52,096 nucleotides of DNA from Dehalococcoidia bacterium (GCA_011171075.1 DUFD01000006.1:1-52096); one strand, 5' to 3'; positions 14,417-24,044 are shown, counted from the first letter of the stretch. The notes: generated by a model not told the origin, from the sequence alone. Numbers and translations: made by a program.

Positions 14417-14732
14417 ATTACGTTTTACACCTACTGCCGATGAGAAGCTCAGTCATTTAGAAAACACCCCGTCACTAAAAGGTGTACTTAAACAGGTTAG
14501 AAAAACACTAGCTTATCTAGAAACAAATCTCGGGGCTAAATCTCTACAAACACACCAGCATCATTCTTTATCACAACGGTATAGGGTTAAAGTATTTCAA
14601 TCTTACGTTCAGCAAAATACTCCAGGTGCATATAGAACGTTTTGGCATTATGGCCCAGATGAAATAAATGATAGGGGAGTACGCATCCCAATTATTACAG
14701 TGTTGGATATTACCCCACACCCAAACGAATAA
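14406..14732 (+). CDS. putative toxin, RelE/ParE-superfamily-like
   Basis: A 108-residue basic protein whose start overlaps the antitoxin by 11 bases. The pattern (N-terminal FTPTADEKL strand-helix, two helices, then VKVFQSYV, AYRTFWHYGPD and a closing IPIITVLDITPHP strand) fits the compact RelE/ParE fold, and the family is often annotated as hypothetical. Catalytic residues cannot be assigned confidently. Position, size, overlap and AT-rich composition point to a toxin acting on mRNA or gyrase; direct evidence is lacking. No terminator is seen in the following 100 bases. Confidence 0.68.
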   Translation: MKRELRFTPTADEKLSHLENTPSLKGVLKQVRKTLAYLETNLGAKSLQTHQHHSLSQRYRVKVFQSYVQQNTPGAYRTFWHYGPDEINDRGVRIPIITVLDITPHPNE

Positions 14733-14842
14733 ACTTACTTCCCCACCTAGCTTAAGCAGCTTTTCTAGCTATCTCAGAACGACTAGACCTTGATAACTCA
14801 GCAGCCCTAGCCTTACAACCCTTAAACCACCCTCCGCCACAG

Positions 14843-14877
14843 TTGACATAGCATCGGATTAAATGTTATTATTTAAT
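14843..14877 (+). promoter_or_regulatory. promoter with overlapping palindrome for the ribosomal protein super-operon
   Basis: TTGACA (14843-14848) and TATTAT (14867-14872) are spaced by 18 bases. The palindrome ATTAAAT-N6-ATTTAAT (14858-14864/14871-14877) overlaps the -10, so a repressor site is conceivable. The rpsL start is at 15000, leaving a leader of about 120 bases. The preceding stretch 14733-14842 shows nothing recognisable. Confidence 0.65.
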
Positions 14878-14950
14878 GTTTGGCTTTCTTATCCAGTTCA
14901 GGCGTGGCGGGTTGAAGATTCAGGTCTCAATCTGCTATAGTTTAGCGAAG

Positions 14951-14974
14951 ATGGATGAGCTTAGGCTCATCCAT
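14951..14974 (+). promoter_or_regulatory. perfect hairpin in the rpsL leader
   Basis: ATGGATGAGC (14951-14960) and GCTCATCCAT (14965-14974) form a perfect ten-base-pair stem with a TTAG loop, then TAAATTG and the GGAGG of rpsL (14983-14987). The T-run is too weak for a good terminator. It may be an attenuator or a ribosomal protein binding site in the leader, by analogy with S7 or S12 operon control. Confidence 0.5.
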
Positions 14975-14999
14975 TAAATTGTGGAGGACATTAGAGTAA

Positions 15000-15431
15000 G
15001 TGCCGACAATCAATCAACTGGTGCGTAAGGGGCGCAAAACGGCCAAGGGAAAGGCCAAGACCCCGGCACTACATTATGGCTACAATGCCCTGAAGAACCG
15101 GATGTGGTGGGGAGACGGCTCTCCGCAGAAACGCGGAGTCTGCGTCCAGGTAAAGACCACCACTCCGAGGAAGCCGAACTCGGCGCTACGCAAGATAGCC
15201 AGGGTGCGACTGACTAACGGGATGGAGGTGACCGCCTACATTCCGGGTGAGGGACACGAGCTGCAGGAGCACTCGATGGTGCTGGTACGCGGCGGGCGGG
15301 TAAAAGACCTACCGGGCGTCCGCTACCATATCGTGCGGGGGGCGCTGGACGCCGACGGCGTGGTTGGTCGCCGCAAGGGGCGCAGCAAGTACGGCGTGAA
15401 GCGGCCCAGGGCGGCGGTCGATATTGAATAG
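15000..15431 (+). CDS. rpsL: 30S ribosomal protein S12
   Basis: The 143-residue decoding-centre protein begins at GTG 15000 with GGAGG upstream. It has the Bacillus-type insertion after PAL ([16 protein letters not shown]) absent from E. coli. The two conserved loops are [13 protein letters not shown] (53-65) and [13 protein letters not shown]. The first loop has Arg57 where E. coli has Lys42, a position at which K42R gives streptomycin resistance in E. coli; the second-loop Lys (E. coli Lys87) is unchanged. First gene of the fused str-S10-spc-alpha run. rpoB/rpoC are not upstream, unlike in many bacteria. Confidence 0.98.
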   Translation: MPTINQLVRKGRKTAKGKAKTPALHYGYNALKNRMWWGDGSPQKRGVCVQVKTTTPRKPNSALRKIARVRLTNGMEVTAYIPGEGHELQEHSMVLVRGGRVKDLPGVRYHIVRGALDADGVVGRRKGRSKYGVKRPRAAVDIE

Positions 15432-15439
15432 GGGAGACG

Positions 15440-15913
15440 ATGGCTAGGCGGGCTCGGACACTAAGAAGACCCCAGATTAGGCCTGATGCCAGGTACCAGA
15501 GCGTGGTACTGGCCAGGCTAATCAACAAGGTGATGCTCAACGGTAAAAAGAGTACCGCCGAGCGTATAGTCTATGATGCCCTCGACATGATGGGCCAGCA
15601 GGGTTCCAAGTCCCCGCTGACAGATACGGAGCAGGCAATAAGGAATGTCACTCCTCAGCTAAAAGTAAAATCACGTCGCGTTGGCGGCGCTACATATCAG
15701 GTACCGGTCGAGGTTAGTCCAGCAGTTGGTCTGTCGCTGGCTTTGCGCTGGCTGGTAGAAACGGCCAGGGCAAGAAGCGGCAAGTCCATGGCTGAGAAGC
15801 TGGCCGCCGAGCTCAGTGAAGCCTCAAAAGGGCAGGGAGTTACGGTAAAGAAGCGTGACGATACGCATCGCATGGCGGAAGCCAACCGCGCCTTTGCCCA
15901 CTACCGATGGTGA
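15440..15913 (+). CDS. rpsG: 30S ribosomal protein S7
   Basis: The 157-residue head-nucleating 16S rRNA binding protein starts [16 protein letters not shown]. It is normal in length and has the conserved [13 protein letters not shown] core and the C-terminal [15 protein letters not shown] end near the E-site. It follows rpsL by eight bases; in E. coli S7 represses this operon, so the hairpin in the rpsL leader could be related, though that is not shown here. Confidence 0.98.
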   Translation: MARRARTLRRPQIRPDARYQSVVLARLINKVMLNGKKSTAERIVYDALDMMGQQGSKSPLTDTEQAIRNVTPQLKVKSRRVGGATYQVPVEVSPAVGLSLALRWLVETARARSGKSMAEKLAAELSEASKGQGVTVKKRDDTHRMAEANRAFAHYRW

Positions 15914-15963
15914 AGAGGTGGTCCACGATTAGTCACAGTCCCACCATTACATTAAGGGGTACT

Positions 15964-18051
15964 ATGCCCAGGAGTTTTCCGCTAGAACGGATAAGGAACA
16001 TAGGGATTATAGCTCATATTGACGCTGGTAAGACCACCGCCACTGAGCGCATCCTGTATTACACCGGCCTCACCTACAAGATTGGTGAGGTAGATGAAGG
16101 CACGGCTGTGATGGACTGGATGGAGCAAGAAAGAGAACGCGGTATTACCATTACAGCGGCGGCGATAACGTGCTACTGGCACGACCACCGCATCAACATC
16201 ATCGATACACCGGGACATGTCGACTTCACTGCAGAGGTCGAGCGTTCGCTCAGGGTGCTTGATGGCGGTGTGGTACTTTTTGACGGTGTCGCCGGTGTTG
16301 AAGCGCAGTCGGAGACGGTATGGCGGCAGGCTGACAGATATCGGGTGCCGAGGATTTGTTTCGTTAATAAGATGGAGCGACTCGGCGCCGATTTTCATAG
16401 GACTATTTCCATGATTGAGAGTCGGCTTAAAGCCACACCGCTGCCAGTCCAATTACCTATCGGCAGCGGTGAATCATTTAGGGGCATTATTGACCTGATA
16501 GAGGGCAAGGCCTGGACCTATGATGAAGAACCCGAGAAGCCACCGCAGGAGATAGCTATTCCTGAGTCAATGCAGTCACAATGCACCGAATATCGGCATG
16601 CGATGATAGAGAAACTGGCCGAGATTGATGACCATATCCTGGTAGCCTACCTCGAGGGTAGCGAAATCGCGGCCGCGGATTTGAGGCAGGCGGTAAGGAA
16701 GGCGACCCTGGCGGGCAGAGTGGTGCCGGTTCTCTGTGGCAGTGCGTTGCAGAACATGGGTATCCGCAAGCTGCTGGACGCAATCGTGGACTACCTGCCA
16801 TCACCCGTGGACATGCCGCCTGTGCGGGCGATTGACACCAAGACAGACAGCGAAGTCACTCGCTCCGCCAGTGATGAGGCCCCGTTCTCGGCGCTTGCCT
16901 TCAAGGTGGTAACAGACCCCTATATAGGCAGGCTGGTTTATTTCCGGGTGTACTCCGGCAGGGTGAGGGCTGGCGCTCAGATATATAACTCGACTCGTAA
17001 CAAGACCGAGCGTATCGGTCGTCTGCTCTTGATGCAGTCCAATCGTCGCGAGGAGATTGATGTTGCCGATACAGGCGCCATCGTAGCTACGGTGGGTCTG
17101 AAGAATACCTTTACCGGTGATACCCTGTGTCAGTCGAACCAGCCGATAATTCTGGAATCGATTCGTTTTCCTGAACCCGTACTGTCGATAGCGATAGAAC
17201 CGAGGACTAGGGCTGACCAGGACAAGATGGGGGATGCCCTGCGCAAGCTGACCGAGGAAGACCCCACCTTTAAGGTTTACTATGACGAGGAAACCGGCCA
17301 GACAGTTATTGCCGGTATGGGCGAGCTTCACCTTGAGGTAATCGTACACCGGCTGCTGACCGAGTTCGGGGTGGGAGCGAAGGTAGGCAGGCCGCGTGTC
17401 GCTTACAAGGAGACAATCACGCTTCCGGTACAGAGCGAAGGCAGGTTTGTCAGGCAGACCGGTGGGCATGGTCAATACGGCCATGTTATTATTGAAATGG
17501 AACCGATGGAGCGTGGCGGCGGGTTTGAATTTACCAACCGCATCCACGGGGCGACTATTCCCAAGCAGTTTATTCCAGCAGTTGAGGCCGGTGTCAAGGA
17601 TGCCATGGAGACCGGCGTATTAGCTGGCTACCCGATGGTTGATGTCAAGGTAGCACTGATTGACGGCAGCTACCACGAGGTCGACTCTTCAGAGATATCT
17701 TTCAGAGTGGCCGGCTCGATGGCTTTTAAGAACGGGGTACGCAAAGCCAAGCCTGTCCTGCTTGAGCCGATAATGAAGCTCGAGGTGGTTACACCCAAAG
17801 AGTTTCTCGGTGATATAATCGGCGATTTAAGTGCCAAGCGGGGCAGGATAGAGCTTATCGAGACCCACGGTGAAACGTGTATCATTCAGGCACTCCTGCC
17901 TTTGGCGGAGACCTTCGGTTACGCTACCGACCTGCGTTCGCAGACGCAGGGCAGGGCTACCCACTCGCTGGAATTTCATAGTTACCAGGAGCTACCGAGT
18001 GAGGTAGCGGAAAAGATTACGGATACGGCAGGTTTTGTGAAATATGCCTAA
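15964..18051 (+). CDS. fusA: translation elongation factor G
   Basis: The ribosomal translocase GTPase has 695 residues from ATG 15964, which has AGGGG just upstream. The frame extends to 15907 but those residues overlap rpsG and are not family sequence. G1 AHIDAGKT is at 17-24, G2 RGITI at 59-63 and G3 DTPGH at 81-85. The G4 motif is NKME (135-138) instead of NKxD, an unusual Asp-to-Glu change at the guanine-specificity residue. Domains II-V are complete (GMGELHLE and GGHGQYG are visible). The gene overlaps rpsJ by eight bases with no tuf between. Confidence 0.97.
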   Translation: MPRSFPLERIRNIGIIAHIDAGKTTATERILYYTGLTYKIGEVDEGTAVMDWMEQERERGITITAAAITCYWHDHRINIIDTPGHVDFTAEVERSLRVLDGGVVLFDGVAGVEAQSETVWRQADRYRVPRICFVNKMERLGADFHRTISMIESRLKATPLPVQLPIGSGESFRGIIDLIEGKAWTYDEEPEKPPQEIAIPESMQSQCTEYRHAMIEKLAEIDDHILVAYLEGSEIAAADLRQAVRKATLAGRVVPVLCGSALQNMGIRKLLDAIVDYLPSPVDMPPVRAIDTKTDSEVTRSASDEAPFSALAFKVVTDPYIGRLVYFRVYSGRVRAGAQIYNSTRNKTERIGRLLLMQSNRREEIDVADTGAIVATVGLKNTFTGDTLCQSNQPIILESIRFPEPVLSIAIEPRTRADQDKMGDALRKLTEEDPTFKVYYDEETGQTVIAGMGELHLEVIVHRLLTEFGVGAKVGRPRVAYKETITLPVQSEGRFVRQTGGHGQYGHVIIEMEPMERGGGFEFTNRIHGATIPKQFIPAVEAGVKDAMETGVLAGYPMVDVKVALIDGSYHEVDSSEISFRVAGSMAFKNGVRKAKPVLLEPIMKLEVVTPKEFLGDIIGDLSAKRGRIELIETHGETCIIQALLPLAETFGYATDLRSQTQGRATHSLEFHSYQELPSEVAEKITDTAGFVKYA

Positions 18052-18352
18052 GCAAAAGATTCGTATCAAGCTCAAGGGTTTCGACCACAAACTGGTTGAC
18101 CAGTCTGCCCAGCAGATTGTGGAAACGGTGGAGCAGACCGGCGCGGTAGTTGTCGGGCCGATACCGCTGCCTACCCATATTAAAAAGTTCAGCGTGATTC
18201 GCTCACCGTTTATCGACAAGGACTCTCAGGAGCAGTTTGAAATCAGAACGCACAAGCGTTTGATCGACATCGTTGAGACCACCTCTAAGACGATTGATTC
18301 ACTGACCAAGTTGAATCTGCCGTCCGGCGTTGAGCTTGACATAAAACTTTAG
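18044..18352 (+). CDS. rpsJ: 30S ribosomal protein S10
   Basis: The 102-residue protein of the small-subunit head has the conserved GPIPLPT loop and [12 protein letters not shown] strand; S10 (NusE) also joins antitermination complexes. The ATG lies inside the end of fusA, so translation is coupled. This is where str and S10 operons join, with tuf missing. Confidence 0.98.
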   Translation: MPKQKIRIKLKGFDHKLVDQSAQQIVETVEQTGAVVVGPIPLPTHIKKFSVIRSPFIDKDSQEQFEIRTHKRLIDIVETTSKTIDSLTKLNLPSGVELDIKL

Positions 18353-18380
18353 CATGAGATTGTTTTAAGCAGGTTGTGAG

Positions 18381-19004
18381 ATGTTTCCGGGTATTATCGG
18401 GAAGAAAATAGGTATGAGCCAGGTTTTTCAGGAAGATGGCAAGGTCGAAGCCGTAACCGCTGTTGAGGCCGGTCCGTGTTGTGTGGTGCAGGTCAAGACG
18501 GAGGAAGGCGAAGGGTATAGCGCCGTGCAGCTGGGGTTCGGTGAGGCCAAACGCGTTAACTCACCGGAAAAGGGACACCTCAAGGAATTGGGGAAGTACC
18601 GGCATCTGCGTGAGTTCCGCGTGGATGACATCGGCGAGTTGTCGGTCGGTGATAAAGTCGATGTCAGTATGCTCGAGGCTGGAGACCTGGTTGATATTAC
18701 CGGGGTATCCAAGAGCAAGGGCTTTGCCGGAGTGGTGAAAAGGCACCATTTTGCTGGTGGCCCGAAGACACACGGACAGTCCGACCGCCACCGTGCCCCC
18801 GGCTCAATTGGTGCCACGACCACACCGGGTCGGGTATTTAAGGGGACACGTATGGCTGGCCGCATGGGTGGTGAACAGGTGACGGCGCGTAACCTGGAGG
18901 TAGTAAAGGCGGACCCGGAATGTAATCTATTACTTGTCAAGGGTGCGGTGCCCGGGAGCAAGAACGGGTTGCTGCTGATAAAGAAATCGAGTAAGGGGAA
19001 GTAG
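18381..19004 (+). CDS. rplC: 50S ribosomal protein L3
   Basis: A 207-residue early-assembly 23S rRNA protein. Typical start MFPGIIGKKIGMSQVF and the long rRNA-reaching loop with GGPKTHGQSDRHRAPGSIG, including the Gln that PrmB methylates in enteric bacteria. Normal length. In the S10 cluster between rpsJ and rplD. Confidence 0.98.
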   Translation: MFPGIIGKKIGMSQVFQEDGKVEAVTAVEAGPCCVVQVKTEEGEGYSAVQLGFGEAKRVNSPEKGHLKELGKYRHLREFRVDDIGELSVGDKVDVSMLEAGDLVDITGVSKSKGFAGVVKRHHFAGGPKTHGQSDRHRAPGSIGATTTPGRVFKGTRMAGRMGGEQVTARNLEVVKADPECNLLLVKGAVPGSKNGLLLIKKSSKGK

Positions 19005-19008
19005 GCAG

Positions 19009-19653
19009 ATGCAGGTTCCGGTGTACAAGCCCACCGGTGAAATCGTTGACATGATAGAGATTAGCGATCATGTTTTTGACGTGCCGTTCAACGAGGCAGT
19101 GGTGCATCAGGCGGTGGTCAGGCAGCGGGCTAACGCCCGCCAGGGCACAGCCAGCACCAAGACGCGTGGTGAAGTTACAGGCAGTACGCGGAAGCTGTAT
19201 CGGCAGAAAGGGACCGGTTATGCACGGGCAGGCAGTGCTAAATCGCCTTTGAGGCGTGGTGGCGGTATCATGTTCGGGCCTAAACCGAGGAGCTACCACC
19301 AGTCGATGCCGAAAAAGATGAGGCAGCTTGCCTTGAGGTGCGCCCTTTCCGCCAAGGCCAGAGATGGCGAACTGGCAGTTTTAGAGTCGCTGACGTTTGA
19401 GGAGCCGAAGAGCAAGCAGATGGCACGGATTCTGGAGGCGCTCAACATAGATTCGACTGCTCTGGTCGTCACTTCAGAAGCGAAGGAGAATGTGGTAAAA
19501 TCTGCCCGTAACCTGCCTGGGATTGAGACCCGCCCGGCCGATTTACTCAACGTGGTTGACGTACTCTCCAAGAAGATGCTGCTGATGGAGGTAGCGGCGG
19601 TACGCCGTGCCGAGCAGCTCTGGGGGGCGAAGTCCTCTGAGGAGGGTGAGTAA
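19009..19653 (+). CDS. rplD: 50S ribosomal protein L4
   Basis: A 214-residue protein whose loop ([22 protein letters not shown]) lines the peptide exit tunnel near the macrolide site. The basic loop looks standard. Its stop overlaps the rplW start by one base (TAATG). In E. coli L4 autoregulates the S10 operon; no such leader is visible here because the S10 genes have no separate promoter. Confidence 0.98.
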   Translation: MQVPVYKPTGEIVDMIEISDHVFDVPFNEAVVHQAVVRQRANARQGTASTKTRGEVTGSTRKLYRQKGTGYARAGSAKSPLRRGGGIMFGPKPRSYHQSMPKKMRQLALRCALSAKARDGELAVLESLTFEEPKSKQMARILEALNIDSTALVVTSEAKENVVKSARNLPGIETRPADLLNVVDVLSKKMLLMEVAAVRRAEQLWGAKSSEEGE

Positions 19654-19937
19654 TGCATCTTTATGAGGTATTACGCCGTCCTCTGATAACGGAAAAAAAT
19701 GCGGCACTGCAGATGGAAGGCAAGTACGCCTTCGAAGTGGCTGGAGAGGCTACCAAGCCACAGGTGAAGCAGGCCGTGGAACTGGCCTTTAAAGTCAAGG
19801 TTATCGGCGTTAACGTAATGACAGTGCCTGGCAAAGAGCGGAGAATCGGGAGGCGGAATGTGCGCAAGCCGTCCTGGAAAAAGGCGATTGTTACGCTCCA
19901 GCCGGGGGATAGAATAGAGTTCTTTGAGAATGTGTAG
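19653..19937 (+). CDS. rplW: 50S ribosomal protein L23
   Basis: A 94-residue protein at the tunnel exit, docking site for trigger factor and SRP. Starts [17 protein letters not shown], with the basic loop GKERRIGRRNVRKPSWKKA. Translationally coupled to rplD. Confidence 0.98.
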   Translation: MHLYEVLRRPLITEKNAALQMEGKYAFEVAGEATKPQVKQAVELAFKVKVIGVNVMTVPGKERRIGRRNVRKPSWKKAIVTLQPGDRIEFFENV

Positions 19938-19952
19938 GTATAAGGGGGCTAT

Positions 19953-20783
19953 GTGGCACTAAAGACATATCGTCCGACGTCTCCCGGCAGACGGGCCATG
20001 TCCGGCTCCAGCTTCGAAGAGATAACCAAATCGAGGCCTGAGAAGTCGCTGCTGCGCCCGTTGAAGAAGAAGGGGGGACGCAACAATCAGGGGCGGATAA
20101 CCGTTCGGCATCGGGGTGGTGGTGCCAAGCGCCAGCTGCGAATTATTGACTTCAAGCGGGACAAGATTGGGGTACCCGGCAGGGTGGCGACGATAGAGTA
20201 CGACCCCAACCGCTCGGCGAGGATTGCCCTCATTCACTATGCGGACGGAGATAAACGGTACATACTGGCCCCGGTGGGGCTGAATGTCGGCGATAAAGTA
20301 CAGGCTGGTCCTGATGCTGAGATAAGACCGGGGAATTCGCTGCCGTTGAAGTCGCTCCCGACCGGTACCTCAATACATAACATTGAATTGAAAGCCGGTA
20401 AGGGTGGCCAGATGGTACGCAGTGCCGGGGCTTCCGCGCAGCTGCTCGCCAAGGAGGGTGACTACGCTCACATCCGTTTACCTTCGGGCGAGGTGCGCCT
20501 GGTACGCAGCGAGTGTATGGCTACCGTTGGCCAGGTTGGTAATGTGGAACACCAGGGGATAAGTCTGGGCAAAGCAGGTCGGAAACGATGGCTCGGCTGG
20601 CGACCAACAGTGAGGGGGTCGGCGATGACCCCGCGGGACCATCCTCATGGTGGTGGCGAAGGGAGAAGTCCGGTGGGCTTACCAGGACCGAAGACGCCGT
20701 GGGGCAAGCCGGCACTGGGTTATAAAACAAGGAAGAACAAATCTTCGGATAGACTGATTGTCAGGCGCCGGAGGAAGAAGTAA
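19953..20783 (+). CDS. rplB: 50S ribosomal protein L2
   Basis: A 276-residue peptidyl-transferase-centre protein with GTG start at 19953. The conserved [17 protein letters not shown] block and the C-terminal [19 protein letters not shown] segment, containing the His implicated in catalysis and assembly, are intact. Confidence 0.98.
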   Translation: MALKTYRPTSPGRRAMSGSSFEEITKSRPEKSLLRPLKKKGGRNNQGRITVRHRGGGAKRQLRIIDFKRDKIGVPGRVATIEYDPNRSARIALIHYADGDKRYILAPVGLNVGDKVQAGPDAEIRPGNSLPLKSLPTGTSIHNIELKAGKGGQMVRSAGASAQLLAKEGDYAHIRLPSGEVRLVRSECMATVGQVGNVEHQGISLGKAGRKRWLGWRPTVRGSAMTPRDHPHGGGEGRSPVGLPGPKTPWGKPALGYKTRKNKSSDRLIVRRRRKK

Positions 20784-20784
20784 A

Positions 20785-21075
20785 TTGTCAAGGTCAATTA
20801 AAAAGGGACCAGCGGTCGACCCCAAGCTTTTGAAAAAGGTGGAGGCAGTCAACCGCTCGGGCGAGAAGACGGTGATAAGGACTTGGTCGCGCTGGTGCAC
20901 TATCCTGCCAGAGATGGTAGGACTCACTATCGGGGTGCACGACGGGCGGAGACACGTGCCTATTTTCATTACCGAGAACATGGTGGGTCACAAGTTGGGT
21001 GAGTTTGCCCTTACCCGTACCTTCCGCGGTCACTCTGCCAAGGCAGAAACGACCATTCAGAGGCGTAGAAAGTAG
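20785..21075 (+). CDS. rpsS: 30S ribosomal protein S19
   Basis: A 96-residue head protein contacting S13 and tRNA. The start is TTG 20785, one base after the rplB stop, because the family N-terminus SRSIKKGP begins there; an in-frame ATG at 20758 would read through the end of rplB. GGAGG in the rplB tail serves as ribosome binding site. Confidence 0.95.
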   Translation: MSRSIKKGPAVDPKLLKKVEAVNRSGEKTVIRTWSRWCTILPEMVGLTIGVHDGRRHVPIFITENMVGHKLGEFALTRTFRGHSAKAETTIQRRRK

Positions 21076-21092
21076 GCCGGGCAGGAGACAAG

Positions 21093-21431
21093 GTGGAAGT
21101 CAAGTCTGTTTCTAAAAACACGGGTATATCGGTCAGCAAGATGCGCCGGTTGGTGGATATCGTCAGAGGGAAACCGGTGGACGAGGCGTTGACGTTGCTG
21201 AAATTCACTCCCTCTCCGAATGCCCGAATCGTGGCCAAGGCAGTGAAGGCCGCCGTGGCGGATGCGGAGACTGTCTACCGAGTGCCGTCGGCCGAGCTCA
21301 GGATTGTGAATATCTTTGCTGACGAAGCGCAGACCCTGAAGAGGTACCGTGCCGGTGCTCGAAGGCGGGTCAAACCTATACTTAAAAGGTCAAGTCATAT
21401 CACGGTTATTGTCGGTGAGCAGGAGGCGTAG
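21093..21431 (+). CDS. rplV: 50S ribosomal protein L22
   Basis: A 112-residue protein; its beta-hairpin narrows the exit tunnel. GTG start at 21093, and the conserved loop is GAGARRRVKPILKRSSHITV. The macrolide-relevant hairpin tip looks ordinary. Confidence 0.97.
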   Translation: MEVKSVSKNTGISVSKMRRLVDIVRGKPVDEALTLLKFTPSPNARIVAKAVKAAVADAETVYRVPSAELRIVNIFADEAQTLKRYRAGARRRVKPILKRSSHITVIVGEQEA

Positions 21432-21437
21432 GTCTTA

Positions 21438-22550
21438 ATGGGACATAAAGTACACCCCACAGGTTTCAGGTTGGGGGTAATACGAGATTGGGATGCCAAG
21501 TGGTATGCCGATAAGCACTACATGGAGTACCTGCAGGAGGATATCAAGCTCCGTCAGGTTGTTGAAACGATGTATCCCGAAGCCGGCGTCTCCACTGTTG
21601 AGATTGACCGCCAGGCGAATAATGTGACGATGACTATCCATACCGCCCGCCCCGGTATCCTCATCGGTCGAGGCGGACAGCGTGTTGACGAGTTACGCAC
21701 CAAGCTTGAGGAATTGGTTGGCAAAAGGGTCCAGTTGAATATTCGAGAAGTACCGCAGCCGGAGCTCGATGCCTACCTTGTGGCGAAGAATGTCGCTGAC
21801 CAGATTGAGCGTCGGCTTGCCTATCGAAGGACGTTAAAACAGGCAATCCTTCGCTCCATGCAGGCCGGTGCCAAGGGGATGAGGATTAGCTGTGCCGGCA
21901 GGTTAGACGGTGCGGAGATTGCCCGGCGGGTGACGATGCACGAAGGGCAGGTGCCCCTGCACACTCTGCGGGCTGATATTGATTATGGCTTCACTGAAGC
22001 ACATACCACCATGGGCAGGATAGGCGTAAAGGTCTGGCTGTACCGGGGTGATGTGCTCCCGGCGCGCAAGGGGGCTGAGGAGGGGGCTATTGCTGAGGCG
22101 ATGATGCCGACTGCTGCCGTATCGGATGAGGAGGTTGCTGTCGAAGCAACGGCCTTCGCACCAGCGGAGGCTGAGGTGGAGGTAACCGCTGAGGTCGAGC
22201 CTGCCGTTGAGGAAGAGAAGCCGACGGCAAAGCAACGCACGAGAAAGGCAGCGCCCAAGGCGGAAGCTGAGGCAGAGGTGACCGCTGAAGTCGAGACTGC
22301 CGCTGAGGAGGAGAAGCCGGCGCCGAAGAGACGCACGAGAAAGACAGCGCCCAAGGCTGAGGCTGAGGCGGAGGTAACCGTCGAAGTCGAGACTGCCATT
22401 GAGGAAGAGAAACCGGCGCCGAAGAGACGCACGAGAAAGACAGCGCCCAAGGCTGAGGCTGAGGCGGAGGTAACCGCTGAAGTTGAACCGGCTGCTGAGA
22501 CAGAAGACAAACCTGCTGAGAACCAGGGAGATAGTGATGCTACAACCTAA
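21438..22550 (+). CDS. rpsC: 30S ribosomal protein S3 with long repetitive C-terminal extension
   Basis: The first ~210 residues are standard S3: KH domain with [11 protein letters not shown] (73-83) and the C-terminal domain ending VKVWLYRGD. Then comes a ~160-residue extension absent from normal S3 (about 210-240 residues). It contains three 32-residue repeats (245-276, 277-308, 309-340) and a partial fourth. Each alternates an acidic stretch ([15 protein letters not shown]) with a basic one ([10 protein letters not shown]). The basic part resembles histone-like tails. S3 lies at the mRNA entry channel, so the tail could contact mRNA or RNA polymerase. That is inference. It overlaps rplP by 14 bases. 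Confidence 0.97.
   Translation: MGHKVHPTGFRLGVIRDWDAKWYADKHYMEYLQEDIKLRQVVETMYPEAGVSTVEIDRQANNVTMTIHTARPGILIGRGGQRVDELRTKLEELVGKRVQLNIREVPQPELDAYLVAKNVADQIERRLAYRRTLKQAILRSMQAGAKGMRISCAGRLDGAEIARRVTMHEGQVPLHTLRADIDYGFTEAHTTMGRIGVKVWLYRGDVLPARKGAEEGAIAEAMMPTAAVSDEEVAVEATAFAPAEAEVEVTAEVEPAVEEEKPTAKQRTRKAAPKAEAEAEVTAEVETAAEEEKPAPKRRTRKTAPKAEAEAEVTVEVETAIEEEKPAPKRRTRKTAPKAEAEAEVTAEVEPAAETEDKPAENQGDSDATT
22170..22500 (+). repeat. 96-bp tandem repeats inside rpsC
   Basis: Three full 96-base units (22170-22265, 22266-22361, 22362-22457) and a partial fourth encode the 32-residue repeats of the S3 tail. Units two and three are nearly identical at DNA level (for example the CGCACGAGAAAGACAGCGCC stretch recurs), indicating recent duplication. 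They create long shadow frames on the opposite strand that are not genes. Confidence 0.9.
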
Positions 22551-22998
22551 GCGGGTAAAGTTCCGCAAAACTCATAAGGGAAGACGTAGGGGTCAAGCGA
22601 ACACCGGGGATACGATTGTCTTCGGGGAGTTCGCACTGGTGGCGGAAGGGTCAGCCTGGGTGACAGCCCGCCAGATTGAGGCAGCCCGACGTGCCATGAC
22701 ACACCACGTACGCCGCGGTGGTAAAATCTGGATACGTATCTTCCCGGATAAATCGGTTACGAAGAAGGCGGCGGAGACCAGAATGGGTTCGGGGAAAGGT
22801 GCACCCGACCACTGGGTGGCCGTTGTTAAACCGGGCAGGGTTATGTTCGAGATGGCCGGCGTCGCTCACGATGTGGCCAAAGAGGCGATGCGGCTGGCTT
22901 CGCATAAGCTGCCCTTGAGCGTGAGATTCGTCACCAGGCAGACCTACAGCGCGGGACAGAAAGCGGAAACAAGGGAGCTGGCAAAAGTTGAAGGTTGA
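22537..22998 (+). CDS. rplP: 50S ribosomal protein L16
   Basis: A 153-residue protein at the A-site side of the large subunit. The start ATG 22537 lies within the end of rpsC, with GGGAG six bases upstream, and gives the family N-terminus [15 protein letters not shown]; an earlier ATG at 22483 reads rpsC sequence. [19 protein letters not shown] is conserved. The C-terminus is somewhat longer than usual ([10 protein letters not shown]). Confidence 0.97.
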   Translation: MLQPKRVKFRKTHKGRRRGQANTGDTIVFGEFALVAEGSAWVTARQIEAARRAMTHHVRRGGKIWIRIFPDKSVTKKAAETRMGSGKGAPDHWVAVVKPGRVMFEMAGVAHDVAKEAMRLASHKLPLSVRFVTRQTYSAGQKAETRELAKVEG

Positions 22999-23197
22999 AG
23001 AAATACGAGCCCTCAGTCCGGCAGAGCTGGCGAAACAGCTGGAAAAAGCGCATGAGGAGCTTTTTAACCTCCGCTTTCGAGCTGTGACCAAACAGCTGGT
23101 CAATCACCGGGAGATTCCCAGGCTCAGGAAAGAGATTGCCCGCATGAAGACGGTGCAGAGAGAACGGGAGTTAGCAGAGATTAATTCTGAGGAATAA
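22988..23197 (+). CDS. rpmC: 50S ribosomal protein L29
   Basis: A 69-residue two-helix protein near the tunnel exit, starting at TTG 22988 and overlapping rplP by 11 bases. Conserved [22 protein letters not shown] and the second helix ending with ARMKTV. Confidence 0.96.
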   Translation: MKVEEIRALSPAELAKQLEKAHEELFNLRFRAVTKQLVNHREIPRLRKEIARMKTVQRERELAEINSEE

Positions 23198-23247
23198 TAC
23201 AATTGATTCGGCATGTTAATGTGCCGGGTACGGAGACAGTCCGGTTT

Positions 23248-23658
23248 ATGGATAATAAGCGTAAGAGCAGACTTGGTCGGGTAGTAAGTAATAAGATGGA
23301 CAAGACAGCGGTGGTTGCCGTGGAGACACGCCGTCACCATCCGATATACAAGAAGACTGTCCGTCGGATTACCCGCTACAAGGCGCACGATGAGATGAAT
23401 GAGTGCCAGCCGGGTGATACTGTCCGACTGGAAGAGACCCGCCCTCTGTCAAAGGAGAAGCGGTGGCGGGTGGCTGAGATAATTAGCAAGGCGGAGCAAT
23501 TGGAAGTCAGGCCGGTGGAACTGGAAGCCCAGCCGGAGGAGGTCGTGGTTGAGCCTGAGGAGGCTGTGGTTGAGCCAGAGAAAGCAGTCGCCGAAGTGGA
23601 AGAAGAGGCTGAGCCTGAGGAAGCGGCAGCCGAGCCTGAGGAAACAGACGAAACATAG
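23248..23658 (+). CDS. rpsQ: 30S ribosomal protein S17 with acidic C-terminal tail
   Basis: The S17 OB-fold core ([19 protein letters not shown], then [11 protein letters not shown] and [19 protein letters not shown]) occupies about the first 80 residues. A ~55-residue tail of Glu, Ala, Val and Pro repeats ([20 protein letters not shown]) follows, which normal S17 lacks. ATG 23248 matches the family start. A TTG at 23203 with a better ribosome binding site (GAGGA) would add 15 residues, so the true start is open. The tail resembles the acidic parts of the S3 extension and the RpoA tail in this cluster. Confidence 0.94.
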   Translation: MDNKRKSRLGRVVSNKMDKTAVVAVETRRHHPIYKKTVRRITRYKAHDEMNECQPGDTVRLEETRPLSKEKRWRVAEIISKAEQLEVRPVELEAQPEEVVVEPEEAVVEPEKAVAEVEEEAEPEEAAAEPEETDET

Positions 23659-23675
23659 TCACAGGGTAGGGGAAA

Positions 23676-24044
23676 GTGATCCAGTCTAATACAAGACTCA
23701 AAGTGGCAGATAATACCGGTGCCCGACAGATAATGTGTATCGGTGTATTGGGTGGCACGCGTAGAAAGTATGCCTATGTCGGTGACGTCATCGTTGGGTC
23801 TATCAAGCGGGCTATTCCAGGTGGCGCTGTCAAGGGGGGCGATGTTGTTCGGGCGGTTATTATTCGTACCGCTAAGCCACACCGGCGCCCTGACGGCTCT
23901 TATATCAGATTTGATGAGAATGCTGCCGTGATTCTTACCGATAAGAATAACCCGCGGGGCACCCGGATATTCGGGCCGGTGGCTAGAGAGCTTCGGGAGA
24001 AGAACTTCACCAAGATTATTTCCCTGGCTCCGGAGGTATTGTAG
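23676..24044 (+). CDS. rplN: 50S ribosomal protein L14
   Basis: The 122-residue subunit-interface protein starts at GTG 23676 (AGGGG upstream). Starts [20 protein letters not shown]; the [19 protein letters not shown] and [13 protein letters not shown] blocks are typical. First gene of the classical spc segment, here continuous with S10. Confidence 0.98.
   Translation: MIQSNTRLKVADNTGARQIMCIGVLGGTRRKYAYVGDVIVGSIKRAIPGGAVKGGDVVRAVIIRTAKPHRRPDGSYIRFDENAAVILTDKNNPRGTRIFGPVARELREKNFTKIISLAPEVL

Noticed and set aside
21903-22568. Long opposite-strand reading frames over the end of rpsC
   Set aside because: They mirror the 96-bp coding repeats of the S3 tail; no ribosome binding site or family pattern, and the products are low-complexity artefacts.
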